A stretch of 64,000 nucleotides of DNA from Mesorhizobium hawassense (GTDB taxonomy: Bacteria; Pseudomonadota; Alphaproteobacteria; Rhizobiales; Rhizobiaceae): the NCBI RefSeq assembly GCF_003289945.1, contig NZ_QMBP01000013.1, forward strand, positions 124,001-188,000. The letters are read 5' to 3'. A program made the position numbers and the translations under genes. The notes below the pieces were generated by a model. That model saw nothing but the letters and a program-made list of their open reading frames with translations. It ran no database searches and was not told where the DNA came from. This document shows positions 1-8,564 of this stretch, in pieces. How positions within the stretch are numbered: position 1 is the first letter of the stretch; each line of letters opens with the position of its first letter.

Positions 1-588
1 TTGGCGCTCGACGTGCGCGAGGGCCGCGAATTCATGCATGGGGATTACGGCACGGCGCAGGTGATCGGCAGGGAAGGCGTCAACCAGGATCTGGTGCTCA
101 AGGCCGACCAGGTGCTGGTCGGCACCAACCGCACGCGCCGGCGCTATAATCAAAGGCTGCGCGAGCTGAAGGGGTTCAATGCCGATTTTCCACAGGCCGG
201 CGACAAGCTGGTCTGCTTGCGCAACGATCCTGCCAAGGGGCTGCTCAACGGCTCGCTGTGGAAGGTGATGACCTCGTCGCGCGAGACGGTGAAGCCGGGC
301 ATCAACCTGCTGGTCTCGCCGGAAGAGGACGATCCCGACCGCGGCGTCGCCAAGATCAAGCTGCTCAAGGCGGCCTTCGAGGATCCGGATGCCGAGATCC
401 CCTGGCAGCAGAAGAAGCGCTTCGACGATTTCGACTATGGCTATGCGCTGACCGTGCACAAGGCGCAGGGTTCGCAATGGAACGACGTCGTGCTGTTCGA
501 CGAGAGCTGGGCCTTCAAGGAGACCCGGCAGCGCTGGCTCTACACCGCCATTACGCGCGCCGCCGAGCGGCTGACGGTCGTGCGCTGA
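1..588 (+). CDS. RecD-like ATP-dependent DNA helicase, C-terminal part (5' end outside window)
   Basis: The frame is open from base 1, so the gene begins upstream; 195 residues are visible. The last third has the UvrD/RecD C-terminal domain: a YALTVHKAQGSQW segment (superfamily 1 motif V region) followed by a WLYTAITRAAERL segment (motif VI, with the arginine that contacts ATP gamma-phosphate). Such proteins are 5'-3' DNA unwinding ATPases of the RecD2/TraA-helicase type. The Walker A and B motifs must lie before the window. It ends 13 bp before the convergent SpoIIAA-like gene. Family is clear, exact subtype is not. Confidence 0.85.
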   Translation: MALDVREGREFMHGDYGTAQVIGREGVNQDLVLKADQVLVGTNRTRRRYNQRLRELKGFNADFPQAGDKLVCLRNDPAKGLLNGSLWKVMTSSRETVKPGINLLVSPEEDDPDRGVAKIKLLKAAFEDPDAEIPWQQKKRFDDFDYGYALTVHKAQGSQWNDVVLFDESWAFKETRQRWLYTAITRAAERLTVVR

Positions 589-601
589 CGTTTGCTGGGC
601 A

Positions 602-997
602 TCACGTCGGTCTCGCGCCGAGCCATTGCCAGGCGGCTTCCTCATCGCCCACGTCAAAGCGTTTGAATTCGAAAGGCAGCGCCTTGGGGAAAACGCCGGT
701 GACGAGGGAAGCCCAACGCGGGTCGCCGATGACCACGCAGCGCACGACGTGCTCCATCGCTCCGGCCATGCCTTGCTTCAGCGTTTCTTCCGAAATGTTG
801 GCCCAGTCGACGCTTTCCGCGTCGGTCAGCCGCACCAGCACGTCTATCCTCGGATGCAGCGCATAGGCGGCCTCGAGCAGGCCGAACAGGTTTTCCGCGT
901 CGGCCGGCGAGACATCGCCGACGACGTCGATGGCGAAAAGCGCGTCGCGATTGGTTTCGATGCGGCGGACCGCCGGCACGGCTTCGAGGAAATTCAA
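602..997 (-). CDS. SpoIIAA-like (STAS-fold) protein
   Basis: The 131-residue product has the pattern of the SpoIIAA-like/DUF3478 family: an N-terminal NFLEAVPAVRRIETN strand, a central FAIDVVGDVSPADAENLFG segment, and a C-terminal W-Q-W-L helix. Members adopt a STAS-like fold and have no settled biochemical role. I start it at TTG 997 because an AAGGA stands 7 nt upstream on the minus strand; TTG 1003 is the alternative. Longer extensions upstream would run into sequence that looks noncoding and divergent to pdxJ. The gap 998-1106 must contain both promoters. Confidence 0.7.
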   Translation of the reverse strand: MNFLEAVPAVRRIETNRDALFAIDVVGDVSPADAENLFGLLEAAYALHPRIDVLVRLTDAESVDWANISEETLKQGMAGAMEHVVRCVVIGDPRWASLVTGVFPKALPFEFKRFDVGDEEAAWQWLGARPT

Positions 998-1106
998 CGG
1001 CAAATCCTTATGTTGGCCACCATCTATCTCCTGGAACACCCGAAACCCTGTATCTGTTCCCTTGAAAGGCGGTATAGATGCCCGCCGATCCACTGGACCC
1101 CAGTTC

Positions 1107-1847
1107 ATGCCCGCCAAGCTTTCGGTCAACCTCAACGCCATCGCCATGCTGCGCAACCGCCGCGACCTGCCGTGGCCGAGCGTCATCGGCATTGGCCGTC
1201 TGGCGCTCGCCGCCGGCGCGCATGGGCTGACGGTGCATCCCAGGCCCGACGAGCGGCACACCAGGCATTCCGACCTGCCCGAGATCAGGGCGCTGATCGA
1301 CGACGAGTTTCCGAAGGCGGAATTCAACATCGAGGGCTATCCGAGCGAGGATTTCCTGGCGCTTGTCGAGAAGAACCAGCCCGAGCAGGTGACGCTCGTG
1401 CCGGATGATCCGGCGCAGGCGACATCGGACCATGGCTGGAACTTCGTCGCCCAGGCGGCGTTCCTCACACCGATCGTCAAGCGATTGAAGAAAAGCGGAT
1501 TGCGCGTGTCGCTGTTTTCCGACGCGGACACGGAAGGGATAAATGCGGCCCGCGATACCGGCGCTGACCGTATCGAGCTCTATACCGGCCCCTATGGCGG
1601 CTTTCACTCCGATTCCGAGAAGGCGGCGAAAGAACTGGAACGATTGGGAAAAACCGCGGACGCCGCATTCGTGGCCGGACTTGGCGTCAATGCCGGCCAC
1701 GACCTGACCGTGCAAAACCTGCCGGCATTGGCCAGACGCATCCCGGCATTGGCCGAAGTATCGATCGGACATGGGTTGACAGCGGATGCGCTGGAGTATG
1801 GCATGGCCGGCACGGTCGGGCGGTTCTTGAAGGCCTGCGGATGGTAG
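1107..1847 (+). CDS. pdxJ: Pyridoxine 5'-phosphate synthase
   Basis: PdxJ condenses 1-deoxyxylulose 5-phosphate with 3-amino-2-oxopropyl phosphate to make pyridoxine 5'-phosphate (DXP-dependent vitamin B6 pathway, cytosol). The 246-residue product is family-typical in length. Recognisable parts are the start (KLSVNLNAIAMLRNRR), the HPRPDERH phosphate/metal-side loop near residue 47, EFNIEGYPS, VTLVPD, the RIELYTGPYG strand and the C-terminal GHGLTADALEYGM segment. ATG 1107 fits family N-termini; the open frame further upstream (to about 930) overlaps the divergent gene and is not needed. Confidence 0.95.
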   Translation: MPAKLSVNLNAIAMLRNRRDLPWPSVIGIGRLALAAGAHGLTVHPRPDERHTRHSDLPEIRALIDDEFPKAEFNIEGYPSEDFLALVEKNQPEQVTLVPDDPAQATSDHGWNFVAQAAFLTPIVKRLKKSGLRVSLFSDADTEGINAARDTGADRIELYTGPYGGFHSDSEKAAKELERLGKTADAAFVAGLGVNAGHDLTVQNLPALARRIPALAEVSIGHGLTADALEYGMAGTVGRFLKACGW

Positions 1848-1924
1848 GGCGCCTTGCGTAATTTCGGCGGTTTTGGTGCGTCCGGCGCGTTGCGGCGACC
1901 CCGGAGCGTGGCGAATCCGGTGAC

Positions 1925-3847
1925 GTGGGGTTCGTGGTGCTAGCCAACGCCGGCGAAACAGAATCGCTCGAACGTTCGGGCCATGCCGAAAGCGAGCGGC
2001 AGCACAGCACCAAGGTGCTCATGCTTGGCGCGCTGGGCGTCGTCTACGGCGATATCGGCACGAGCCCGATCTACGCCTTCCGAGAAGCGCTGCACGCGTC
2101 GTCGAGTTCGGTTGCCCGCCATGACGTGCTCGGCGTGCTGTCGCTGATCGTCTGGGCGCTGACGATCATCGTCACGATCAAGTACGTCGCCTTCGTGCTC
2201 AGGGCCGACAACAAGGGCGAGGGCGGCACGCTGTCGCTGATGGCGCTGGCGCGCAGCGCCTATCCGCCAGGCTCCAGGCTCATCCTGGTGATCGGCCTTT
2301 GCGGCGCGGCACTGTTCTTCGGCGATTCGATCATCACCCCGGCGATCTCGGTGCTGTCGGCGGTCGAAGGCTTGGAAGTCGTCACGCCGGCGCTCGACGC
2401 CTTCGTGGTTCCGATCACGCTCGTCATCCTGGCGGTGCTTTTCGCCGTGCAGCGCTTCGGCACCGGCAAGGTGGCCGCGGTGTTCGGGCCGGTGACGGCG
2501 ACATGGTTCTTGGCGATCGGCGCGGCCGGCCTCTATCACATCGTCGACGATCCATCCGTCTTCCTGGCGATCAATCCGTATTACGCGATCTACTATCTCG
2601 CCACCACGCCGACGGGCGCCTTCGTCACCGTCGGCGCCGTGTTCCTGGCGGTTACCGGCGCCGAGGCGCTTTATGTCGACCTCGGCCATTTCGGCCGCAA
2701 GCCGATCGTGATGGCATGGTTCGCAATCGTCTTCCCGTGCCTGCTGCTGAATTATTTCGGGCAAGGCGCCTTCGTACTCTCGCATGGCGGCAAGCCGACC
2801 AACCCGTTCTTCCAGATGCTGCCCGAATGGGCGCTGATGCCGATGGTCGGCCTGGCGACGGCGGCCACCGTCATCGCCAGCCAGGCGGTCATTTCCGGCG
2901 CCTTCTCGCTGACCAGGCAGGCCGTGCAGCTCAACCTTCTACCGCGCATCGAGGTGCAGCACACGTCCGAGATGCAGAGCGGCCAGATCTACATGCCGCG
3001 GGTCAACCTGCTGGTGGCGCTCGGCGTGATGCTCCTGGTCGTCGGTTTCGGCAGCTCAAGCGCGCTGGCCGCCGCCTACGGCATTTCGGTCACCGGCGAG
3101 ATGCTGATGACGACGATCCTTTTGTTCGTGGTGATGCGCTGGCTGTGGAAATGGCAGGTTGCGGCCGCGCTGGCCCTGGTGGTGCTCTTCGGCGTCATCG
3201 ATCTCGGCTTCTTCTCGGCCAATGTCGTCAAGATCGTCGAGGGCGGCTGGGTGTCGATCACGGTCGCCTCTCTGATGGGGTTGATCATGTGGACCTGGAT
3301 CCGCGGCACCCGCTATCTGTTCGACAAGACGCGCCGCAACGAGATCCCGTTGGACTTCCTGGCGGTGAACCTCCTGAAAAAGAAGCCGCAGCTGGTGTCG
3401 GGCACGGCGGTATTCCTGACCAGCGATCCGCTCAGCGCGCCCACGGCGCTGATGCACAGCCTGAAGCATTACAAGGTTCTGCACGAGAAGAACGTCATCC
3501 TGTCGGTGGTGACGGCGCCGCAGCCTGTGGTGCCGGACAGCGAGCGCGTGAAGATGGAGACGGTCAACGAGCTGTTCATGCGCATCACGCTGACCTTCGG
3601 CTATATGGAGCAGCCGAATATCCCGCGCGCTTTGGCCATCTGCCGCAAGCAGGGCTGGAAGTTCGACATCATGACGACGTCCTTCTTCTTGTCGCGTCGC
3701 TCGCTGAAGGCTTCGCCCAATTCCGGCATGCCGGTGTGGCAGGACAGGCTGTTCATCAGCCTTGCGCGCTCGGCCGCCGATGCGACGGAATATTTCCAGA
3801 TTCCGACCGGACGGGTGGTCGAGATCGGCACGCAGGTCGCCATCTGA
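1925..3847 (+). CDS. kup: Kup/Trk-type low-affinity potassium transporter, copy 1
   Basis: This 640-residue inner-membrane K+:H+ symporter has the Kup signature GVVYGDIGTSPIYAFREAL near residue 40, about twelve hydrophobic segments in the first 430 residues, and a cytoplasmic C-terminal domain. I use the GTG at 1925; a second GTG eight bases on could also serve. A second kup follows 137 bp downstream in the same direction. The last 175 residues are nearly identical between the two copies, while the N-terminal transmembrane parts differ much more. Confidence 0.93.
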   Translation: MGFVVLANAGETESLERSGHAESERQHSTKVLMLGALGVVYGDIGTSPIYAFREALHASSSSVARHDVLGVLSLIVWALTIIVTIKYVAFVLRADNKGEGGTLSLMALARSAYPPGSRLILVIGLCGAALFFGDSIITPAISVLSAVEGLEVVTPALDAFVVPITLVILAVLFAVQRFGTGKVAAVFGPVTATWFLAIGAAGLYHIVDDPSVFLAINPYYAIYYLATTPTGAFVTVGAVFLAVTGAEALYVDLGHFGRKPIVMAWFAIVFPCLLLNYFGQGAFVLSHGGKPTNPFFQMLPEWALMPMVGLATAATVIASQAVISGAFSLTRQAVQLNLLPRIEVQHTSEMQSGQIYMPRVNLLVALGVMLLVVGFGSSSALAAAYGISVTGEMLMTTILLFVVMRWLWKWQVAAALALVVLFGVIDLGFFSANVVKIVEGGWVSITVASLMGLIMWTWIRGTRYLFDKTRRNEIPLDFLAVNLLKKKPQLVSGTAVFLTSDPLSAPTALMHSLKHYKVLHEKNVILSVVTAPQPVVPDSERVKMETVNELFMRITLTFGYMEQPNIPRALAICRKQGWKFDIMTTSFFLSRRSLKASPNSGMPVWQDRLFISLARSAADATEYFQIPTGRVVEIGTQVAI

Positions 3848-3984
3848 TGAGACGATTTCCACCGGACGAACAAGCCCGGCCGTTCCGTATACTGAAAGCC
3901 GTGCGTCGGCGGCATGGGAGCCCTCACGCAAGGGCACTTGATATTGCACCGCAGCAAGCGTAGAGCACCGCGCGTTTTATCGGA

Positions 3985-5910
3985 GTGTCGTCCATGGCCC
4001 TTGCCAATGGTGCTGAGGCAGAACCCGCCGACCAGTCGAGCCACCCGGAAGTAGAGCAGCACAGCACCAAGGTGCTGATGCTGGGAGCGCTTGGCGTCGT
4101 CTATGGCGATATCGGCACCAGCCCGATCTACGCCTTTCGCGAAGCGTTGCATGCTTCCTCGGGCGGAGACGTCGCCAATCGCGCCGACATCCTGGGCGTT
4201 CTGTCGCTGATCATCTGGTCGCTGACGATAACGGTCACCATCAAGTACATCATGTTCGTGCTGCGCGCCGACAATCGCGGCGAGGGCGGCGTGCTGTCGC
4301 TGATGGCGCTGGCGCGCGGCACTTTTCCGACACGCTCGGCGATCGTGCTTGGCATCGGCATCGTCGGGGCGTCGCTGTTCTTTGGCGACGCGGTCATCAC
4401 GCCCGCCATCTCGGTGCTGTCGGCGGTCGAGGGCATGAATGTCGTCACACCTGCCTTCCAGCCCTATGTCGTGCCGCTGACCCTTTTGATCCTTGCGATG
4501 CTGTTCGCCGTCCAGCGATTTGGCACCGGTGGGGTGGGTCTGGTGTTCGGCCCGGTGACGGCGGTCTGGTTTCTCGCCATTGGCCTGTCCGGCCTCAATC
4601 ACATCATCGACGACCCGGAAATCCTCTGGGCCATCAGCCCGCATTACATCGTCGCCTTCCTGATCAATTCGCCGGACGTGTCTTTTGTCACCATCGGCGC
4701 GGTCTTCCTGGCCGTTACCGGCGCCGAGGCGCTGTACGCGGATCTCGGCCATTTCGGCCGCAAGCCGATCGTGCTGGCGTGGCTGGCGATCGTGTTTCCC
4801 TGCCTGCTTCTGAACTATGCCGGGCAGGGCGCCTATGTGCTCGCCAAGGGTGGCGTGGTCGGTCACCCGTTCTTCGAGATGAACGAGGGCTGGGCACTCA
4901 TCCCGATGGTCGTGCTGGCGGCTGCCGCGACTGTCATCGCCAGCCAGGCGGTCATCTCCGGCGCCTATTCGCTGACCCGCCAGGCCGTGCAGCTCAACAT
5001 GCTGCCGCGGCTCGAAATCCTGCATACGTCTGAGAAGCAGTCCGGCCAGATCTATATGCCGCGCGTCAACATGCTGATCGCGCTCGTCGTGATGATGCTG
5101 GTGGTCGGTTTCGGCGAATCCAGCAAGCTCGCCTCGGCTTACGGCATCTCGGTCACCGGCAACATGCTGGTGACGACGACCCTGCTGTTCATCGTCATGA
5201 CCCGCATCTGGAAATGGAAAATCTGGCCGGCCGCCGCGCTGACGGCGGTGTTCGCGCTGATCGACGTCGGCTTCTTTGCTTCCAACATCGTCAAGGTGTT
5301 CGAGGGTGGTTGGGCCTCGCTCGCGGTCGCCTTCGCCATCATCCTCGGCATGTGGACCTGGGTGCGCGGCAGCCGCTATTTGTTCGACAAGACCCGGCGT
5401 AACGAAATCCCGCTCGATTTCCTGGCAGCCAACCTTCTGAAGAAGAAGCCGCAGGTGGTTTCCGGCACGGCGGTGTTCCTTACCAGCGATCCGCTCAGCG
5501 CGCCGACGGCGCTGATGCACAGCCTGAAGCACTACAAGGTGCTGCACGAAAAGAACGTCATCCTGTCGGTGGTGACGGCGCCGCAGCCGGTCGTGCCCGA
5601 CAGCGAGCGCGTGAAGCTGGAGACCGTCAACGAGCTGTTCATGCGCGTGACGCTGACCTTCGGCTACATGGAACAGCCCAACATCCCGCGCGCTTTGGCG
5701 ATCTGCCGCAAGCAGGGCTGGAAGTTCGACATCATGACCACCTCCTTCTTCCTGTCGCGGCGGTCGCTGAAAGCCTCGCCCAATTCCGGCATGCCGATCT
5801 GGCAGGACCGGTTGTTCATCGGTCTGGCGAAGACGGCGGCGGACGCGACGGAGTATTTCCAGATCCCGACCGGACGCGTCGTGGAGATTGGCACGCAGGT
5901 CGCGATCTGA
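3985..5910 (+). CDS. kup: Kup/Trk-type low-affinity potassium transporter, copy 2
   Basis: This is a second full-length Kup protein (641 residues from GTG 3985; ATG 3994 is equally plausible). It has the same GDIGTSPIYAFREAL signature, the same number of predicted membrane spans, and a C-terminal domain ending in the same GRVVEIGTQVAI as copy 1. The 137 bp spacer before it is long enough for its own promoter. Multiple kup copies are common in rhizobia; the tandem suggests duplication followed by divergence of the membrane domain, perhaps tuning K+ affinity or pH response. That functional split is inference. Confidence 0.93.
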   Translation: MSSMALANGAEAEPADQSSHPEVEQHSTKVLMLGALGVVYGDIGTSPIYAFREALHASSGGDVANRADILGVLSLIIWSLTITVTIKYIMFVLRADNRGEGGVLSLMALARGTFPTRSAIVLGIGIVGASLFFGDAVITPAISVLSAVEGMNVVTPAFQPYVVPLTLLILAMLFAVQRFGTGGVGLVFGPVTAVWFLAIGLSGLNHIIDDPEILWAISPHYIVAFLINSPDVSFVTIGAVFLAVTGAEALYADLGHFGRKPIVLAWLAIVFPCLLLNYAGQGAYVLAKGGVVGHPFFEMNEGWALIPMVVLAAAATVIASQAVISGAYSLTRQAVQLNMLPRLEILHTSEKQSGQIYMPRVNMLIALVVMMLVVGFGESSKLASAYGISVTGNMLVTTTLLFIVMTRIWKWKIWPAAALTAVFALIDVGFFASNIVKVFEGGWASLAVAFAIILGMWTWVRGSRYLFDKTRRNEIPLDFLAANLLKKKPQVVSGTAVFLTSDPLSAPTALMHSLKHYKVLHEKNVILSVVTAPQPVVPDSERVKLETVNELFMRVTLTFGYMEQPNIPRALAICRKQGWKFDIMTTSFFLSRRSLKASPNSGMPIWQDRLFIGLAKTAADATEYFQIPTGRVVEIGTQVAI

Positions 5911-5956
5911 GACACTGCATCGCATAGGCCGGTTCAGTGTCGAAGGGGAGGCGGGC

Positions 5957-6997
5957 ATGAGCGGCGAGTTGGTGCTTGTGACCGGCGGTTCCGGCTTCCT
6001 TGGCGCTCATTGCATCCTGGCGCTTCTGAATGCGGGCTACCGTGTGCGCACGACGGTGCGGTCCGCCAAGCGCGAAGCCGATGTTCTCGCCATGCTGAAG
6101 GTCGGCGACGCCGAACCGGGCGATGCGCTTTCCTTCGCCCGTGCCGATCTCATGAACGACAAAGGCTGGCCCGAAGCGGTCGCCGGATGCCGGTACGTCC
6201 TTCACGTTGCCTCGCCGTTCCCGCCAGGCGTGCCGAAACATGAGGACGACCTGATCGTCCCGGCGAGGGAAGGGGCGTTGCGGGTGCTGCGGGCAGCGCG
6301 CGATGCCGGTGTCGAACGGGTCGTGCTCACCTCATCTTTTGCCGCCATCGGCTATGGCCAGACGCCGGTTGCCGGCCATCCGTTCACGGAAGAGAACTGG
6401 ACCGATCTTTCGCAGAAGGTCAGCGCCTATGTGAAATCGAAGACGCTGGCCGAGCGGGCGGCGTGGGATTTCATCGCCGCCCAAGACGGCGCGTTGGAAC
6501 TGGCGGTGGTCAATCCGGTCGGCATCTTCGGACCGGTCTTGGGGCCGGATCATTCGACGTCGACGGATTTCATCCGGCGTTTGATGGATGGCGAGATGCC
6601 GGGCCTGCCGCGCATGGTGTTCGGCGTGGTCGATGCGCGCGACGTCGCCGACCTGCATCTTCGCGCCATGACCAATCCCGCCGCCAAGGGCGAGCGGTTC
6701 CTGGCCATCAGCGGCGATTTCATGACGATGCTGGAGATCGCGCGGACGCTGAAGGCGCGGCTGGGCAACGCCGCATCGCGCATCACCACCAGAGTGCTGC
6801 CGGACTGGCTGGTCCGGATCGTCGGACTGTTCGACGGGCAGGCGGCCCAGATCGTGTCGGAACTGGGCAAGCCGAGGAACGCGACGAGCGCCAAGGCCAG
6901 GCGCTTGCTCGGCTGGACGCCGCGATCGCGCGAGGATGCGCTGGTTGCCACCGGCGAAAGCCTGATCCGGCTTGGATTGCTCAAGAAGTCGAAATAG
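5957..6997 (+). CDS. NAD(P)-dependent epimerase/dehydratase, extended SDR (dihydroflavonol reductase-like)
   Basis: The 346-residue protein starts with a Rossmann motif VTGGSGFLGAH and has the extended-SDR catalytic YVKSK (YxxxK) near residue 160 preceded by the SSFAAIGYG serine segment. The layout matches dihydroflavonol/cinnamoyl-CoA reductase-like oxidoreductases that use NADPH on aldehydes or ketones; the substrate cannot be told. ATG 5957 is preceded by AAGGGGAGG at good spacing. It ends 35 bp before the convergent qorB-like gene. Confidence 0.85.
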   Translation: MSGELVLVTGGSGFLGAHCILALLNAGYRVRTTVRSAKREADVLAMLKVGDAEPGDALSFARADLMNDKGWPEAVAGCRYVLHVASPFPPGVPKHEDDLIVPAREGALRVLRAARDAGVERVVLTSSFAAIGYGQTPVAGHPFTEENWTDLSQKVSAYVKSKTLAERAAWDFIAAQDGALELAVVNPVGIFGPVLGPDHSTSTDFIRRLMDGEMPGLPRMVFGVVDARDVADLHLRAMTNPAAKGERFLAISGDFMTMLEIARTLKARLGNAASRITTRVLPDWLVRIVGLFDGQAAQIVSELGKPRNATSAKARRLLGWTPRSREDALVATGESLIRLGLLKKSK

Positions 6998-7032
6998 CGC
7001 CCCGGGGAACTGATCCCGAGGCGCCGACATAT

Positions 7033-7926
7033 TTAGCCGAGCAGGGCGGCCCTGTTCGCTTCGAGGAACTGCCTCAGCGTCCGCGACTTGCGTCCGGAGA
7101 GCATTTCGACCGTGTCGGTCACCTCGCCGATGCGGCCGGCGCGGGTGTTGGCGTCGAAGGAGACGATGATGCGGGCGAAATCCTCCGGGACGCCATTCGC
7201 CTTGATGCCTTCGGTCAGGCCTTCGTCCGGGACCTGGACGACCTCGATCGGCTTGCCGGTCACGTCGCTGACCATCGCAGCGACCTCAGTCGTGGTGTAG
7301 GCCTGCGGGCCGGTCAGCGTGTAGATGTGGCTCGCCTTCTCGCCTGAGGCGAGGCTGGCGGCGATCGCGGCGGCCATGTCGTCGCGCGCGGCATGGGCGA
7401 CGCGGCCGTCGCCCGCCGACGTGTACCACTTGCCCGACGAAATGGCGTGCGGCAGCGCCAAGAACAGGTTTTCCTGATACCAGCCGTTGCGAAAGATGGT
7501 GTAGGCGATCCCGCTCGCCTTGATCGCCTGCTCGGTGCCGTAATGGTCGCCGGCGAACAGCACCGGCGAGCCGGGTTCGGGATTGGGCATCGAGGTGTAG
7601 AGCAGGTGCGAAACGCCGGCGAGCTTGGCCGCGGCCACCGCCGTCTCATGCTGCTTCAGGCGCCGGCCCGTCTTGAGGTCGAGGTCGCCGGTCGAGATGA
7701 TCAGCACCCGGTCGGCGCCGGCAAAGGCCTTCTCCAGCGAAGCCTTGTCGTTGAAATCGGCGGCCCTGACGGTGACGCCGCGTGCCGCCAGATCGGCGAG
7801 GTTCTCGGGATTGCGGGTGGCGGCGATGATGCCCGCCGGTGCCACCTTTTGTGCGCCGAGCAGATGATTGATGACGCCGCGGCCGAGCTGGCCGGAAGCG
7901 CCGGTGACAAGGAGGGTTTCGGTCAT
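7033..7926 (-). CDS. QorB-like NAD(P)H:quinone oxidoreductase / NmrA-type SDR
   Basis: The 297-residue product begins TETLLVTGASGQLGRGV, a Rossmann GxxGxxG, and lacks the YxxxK catalytic pair, as in atypical SDRs of the NmrA/QorB group (E. coli YtfG). Such proteins reduce quinones or act as redox sensors. It is divergent from an HxlR-family regulator, the same pairing as ytfG-ytfH in enterobacteria and qorA-qorR in actinobacteria, so regulation by that neighbour in response to quinone or oxidant stress is likely (inference). Confidence 0.85.
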   Translation of the reverse strand: MTETLLVTGASGQLGRGVINHLLGAQKVAPAGIIAATRNPENLADLAARGVTVRAADFNDKASLEKAFAGADRVLIISTGDLDLKTGRRLKQHETAVAAAKLAGVSHLLYTSMPNPEPGSPVLFAGDHYGTEQAIKASGIAYTIFRNGWYQENLFLALPHAISSGKWYTSAGDGRVAHAARDDMAAAIAASLASGEKASHIYTLTGPQAYTTTEVAAMVSDVTGKPIEVVQVPDEGLTEGIKANGVPEDFARIIVSFDANTRAGRIGEVTDTVEMLSGRKSRTLRQFLEANRAALLG

Positions 7927-8062
7927 GGGAGGGTTCCTGAATTGCGCCTTTTGGCGGGTGCTGTTGGCAGTCTCGAAAAGAGACCAGCACTAAATTAGGA
8001 ATTGACCCCCGGCCGTAAAGAAGGCAGTTTTTCGGGAGGTAGGCACACGCAAGGAACCACCG
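7927..8062. promoter_or_regulatory. Divergent promoter region between qorB-like and HxlR genes
   Basis: The 136 bp between the two divergent starts contains a dyad GTCTC-GAAAA-GAGAC (7970-7984) flanked outside by GCTG and CAGC, and an AT-richer stretch CTAAATTAG a few bases further. The dyad is a plausible HxlR operator because these regulators commonly bind inverted repeats between themselves and the target oxidoreductase. No footprint or consensus is known to me for this pair. Confidence 0.4.
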
Positions 8063-8470
8063 ATGGATGGCAAGATCGTCAATCTGAAATCGAAGCTTGA
8101 GATCTACAAGGCCATGACCGCCGGCGCCAATTTCGCCGATTGCCCGGTTCGCGACGTCATCAACGGCATCAACGGCAAATGGAGCCCGCTGCTGGTCATG
8201 GCGCTGGCGGAAAAGCCCTATCGCTTCGGCGAGCTGCGGCGGCTGGTTCCCGACATCTCGCAGCGCATGCTGACGCAAACGCTGCATGAACTGCAGCGCG
8301 ACGGCTATGTGCATCGCGAAGTGTTTCCGACCAAGCCGCCGAGCGTCGAATACAGCCTCACCGATCTTGGACGGTCGATGTTCGTTCCGCTCTGTCACCT
8401 CGTCCAATGGGCCGAGCTCAACCATGACGCGGTGCGCGAAGCGCGAGCCGCTTTCGACGCCCGGATGTGA
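8063..8470 (+). CDS. HxlR-family winged-helix transcriptional regulator
   Basis: The 135-residue protein has the HxlR domain: CPVRDVINGINGKWSPLLVMAL, the recognition-helix region RFGELRRLVPDISQRMLTQTL, and the wing HREVFPTKPPSVEYSLTDLG. Cys27 in FADCPVRD sits where redox-sensing cysteines of QorR/YodB-type members are found, just before the winged helix; one further cysteine is near the C-terminus. This supports a thiol-based switch controlling the divergent quinone reductase gene, which is inference from family and position. Confidence 0.88.
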   Translation: MDGKIVNLKSKLEIYKAMTAGANFADCPVRDVINGINGKWSPLLVMALAEKPYRFGELRRLVPDISQRMLTQTLHELQRDGYVHREVFPTKPPSVEYSLTDLGRSMFVPLCHLVQWAELNHDAVREARAAFDARM

Positions 8471-8564
8471 AGGTGGTCTTTTTCCCGGTGACAAGCGTCA
8501 AAGCGCCAAGTTGATTTGACGTCGTCGATCGGGAATTGTGCCCGTCAATCGGTCTGGGCGGGCA

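Noticed and set aside
3601..5958. A 785-codon open frame on the minus strand opposite kup
   Set aside because: It is antisense to two clear Kup proteins, has an Arg/His/Gln/Asp-rich composition typical of antisense frames in GC-rich genes, and no domain.
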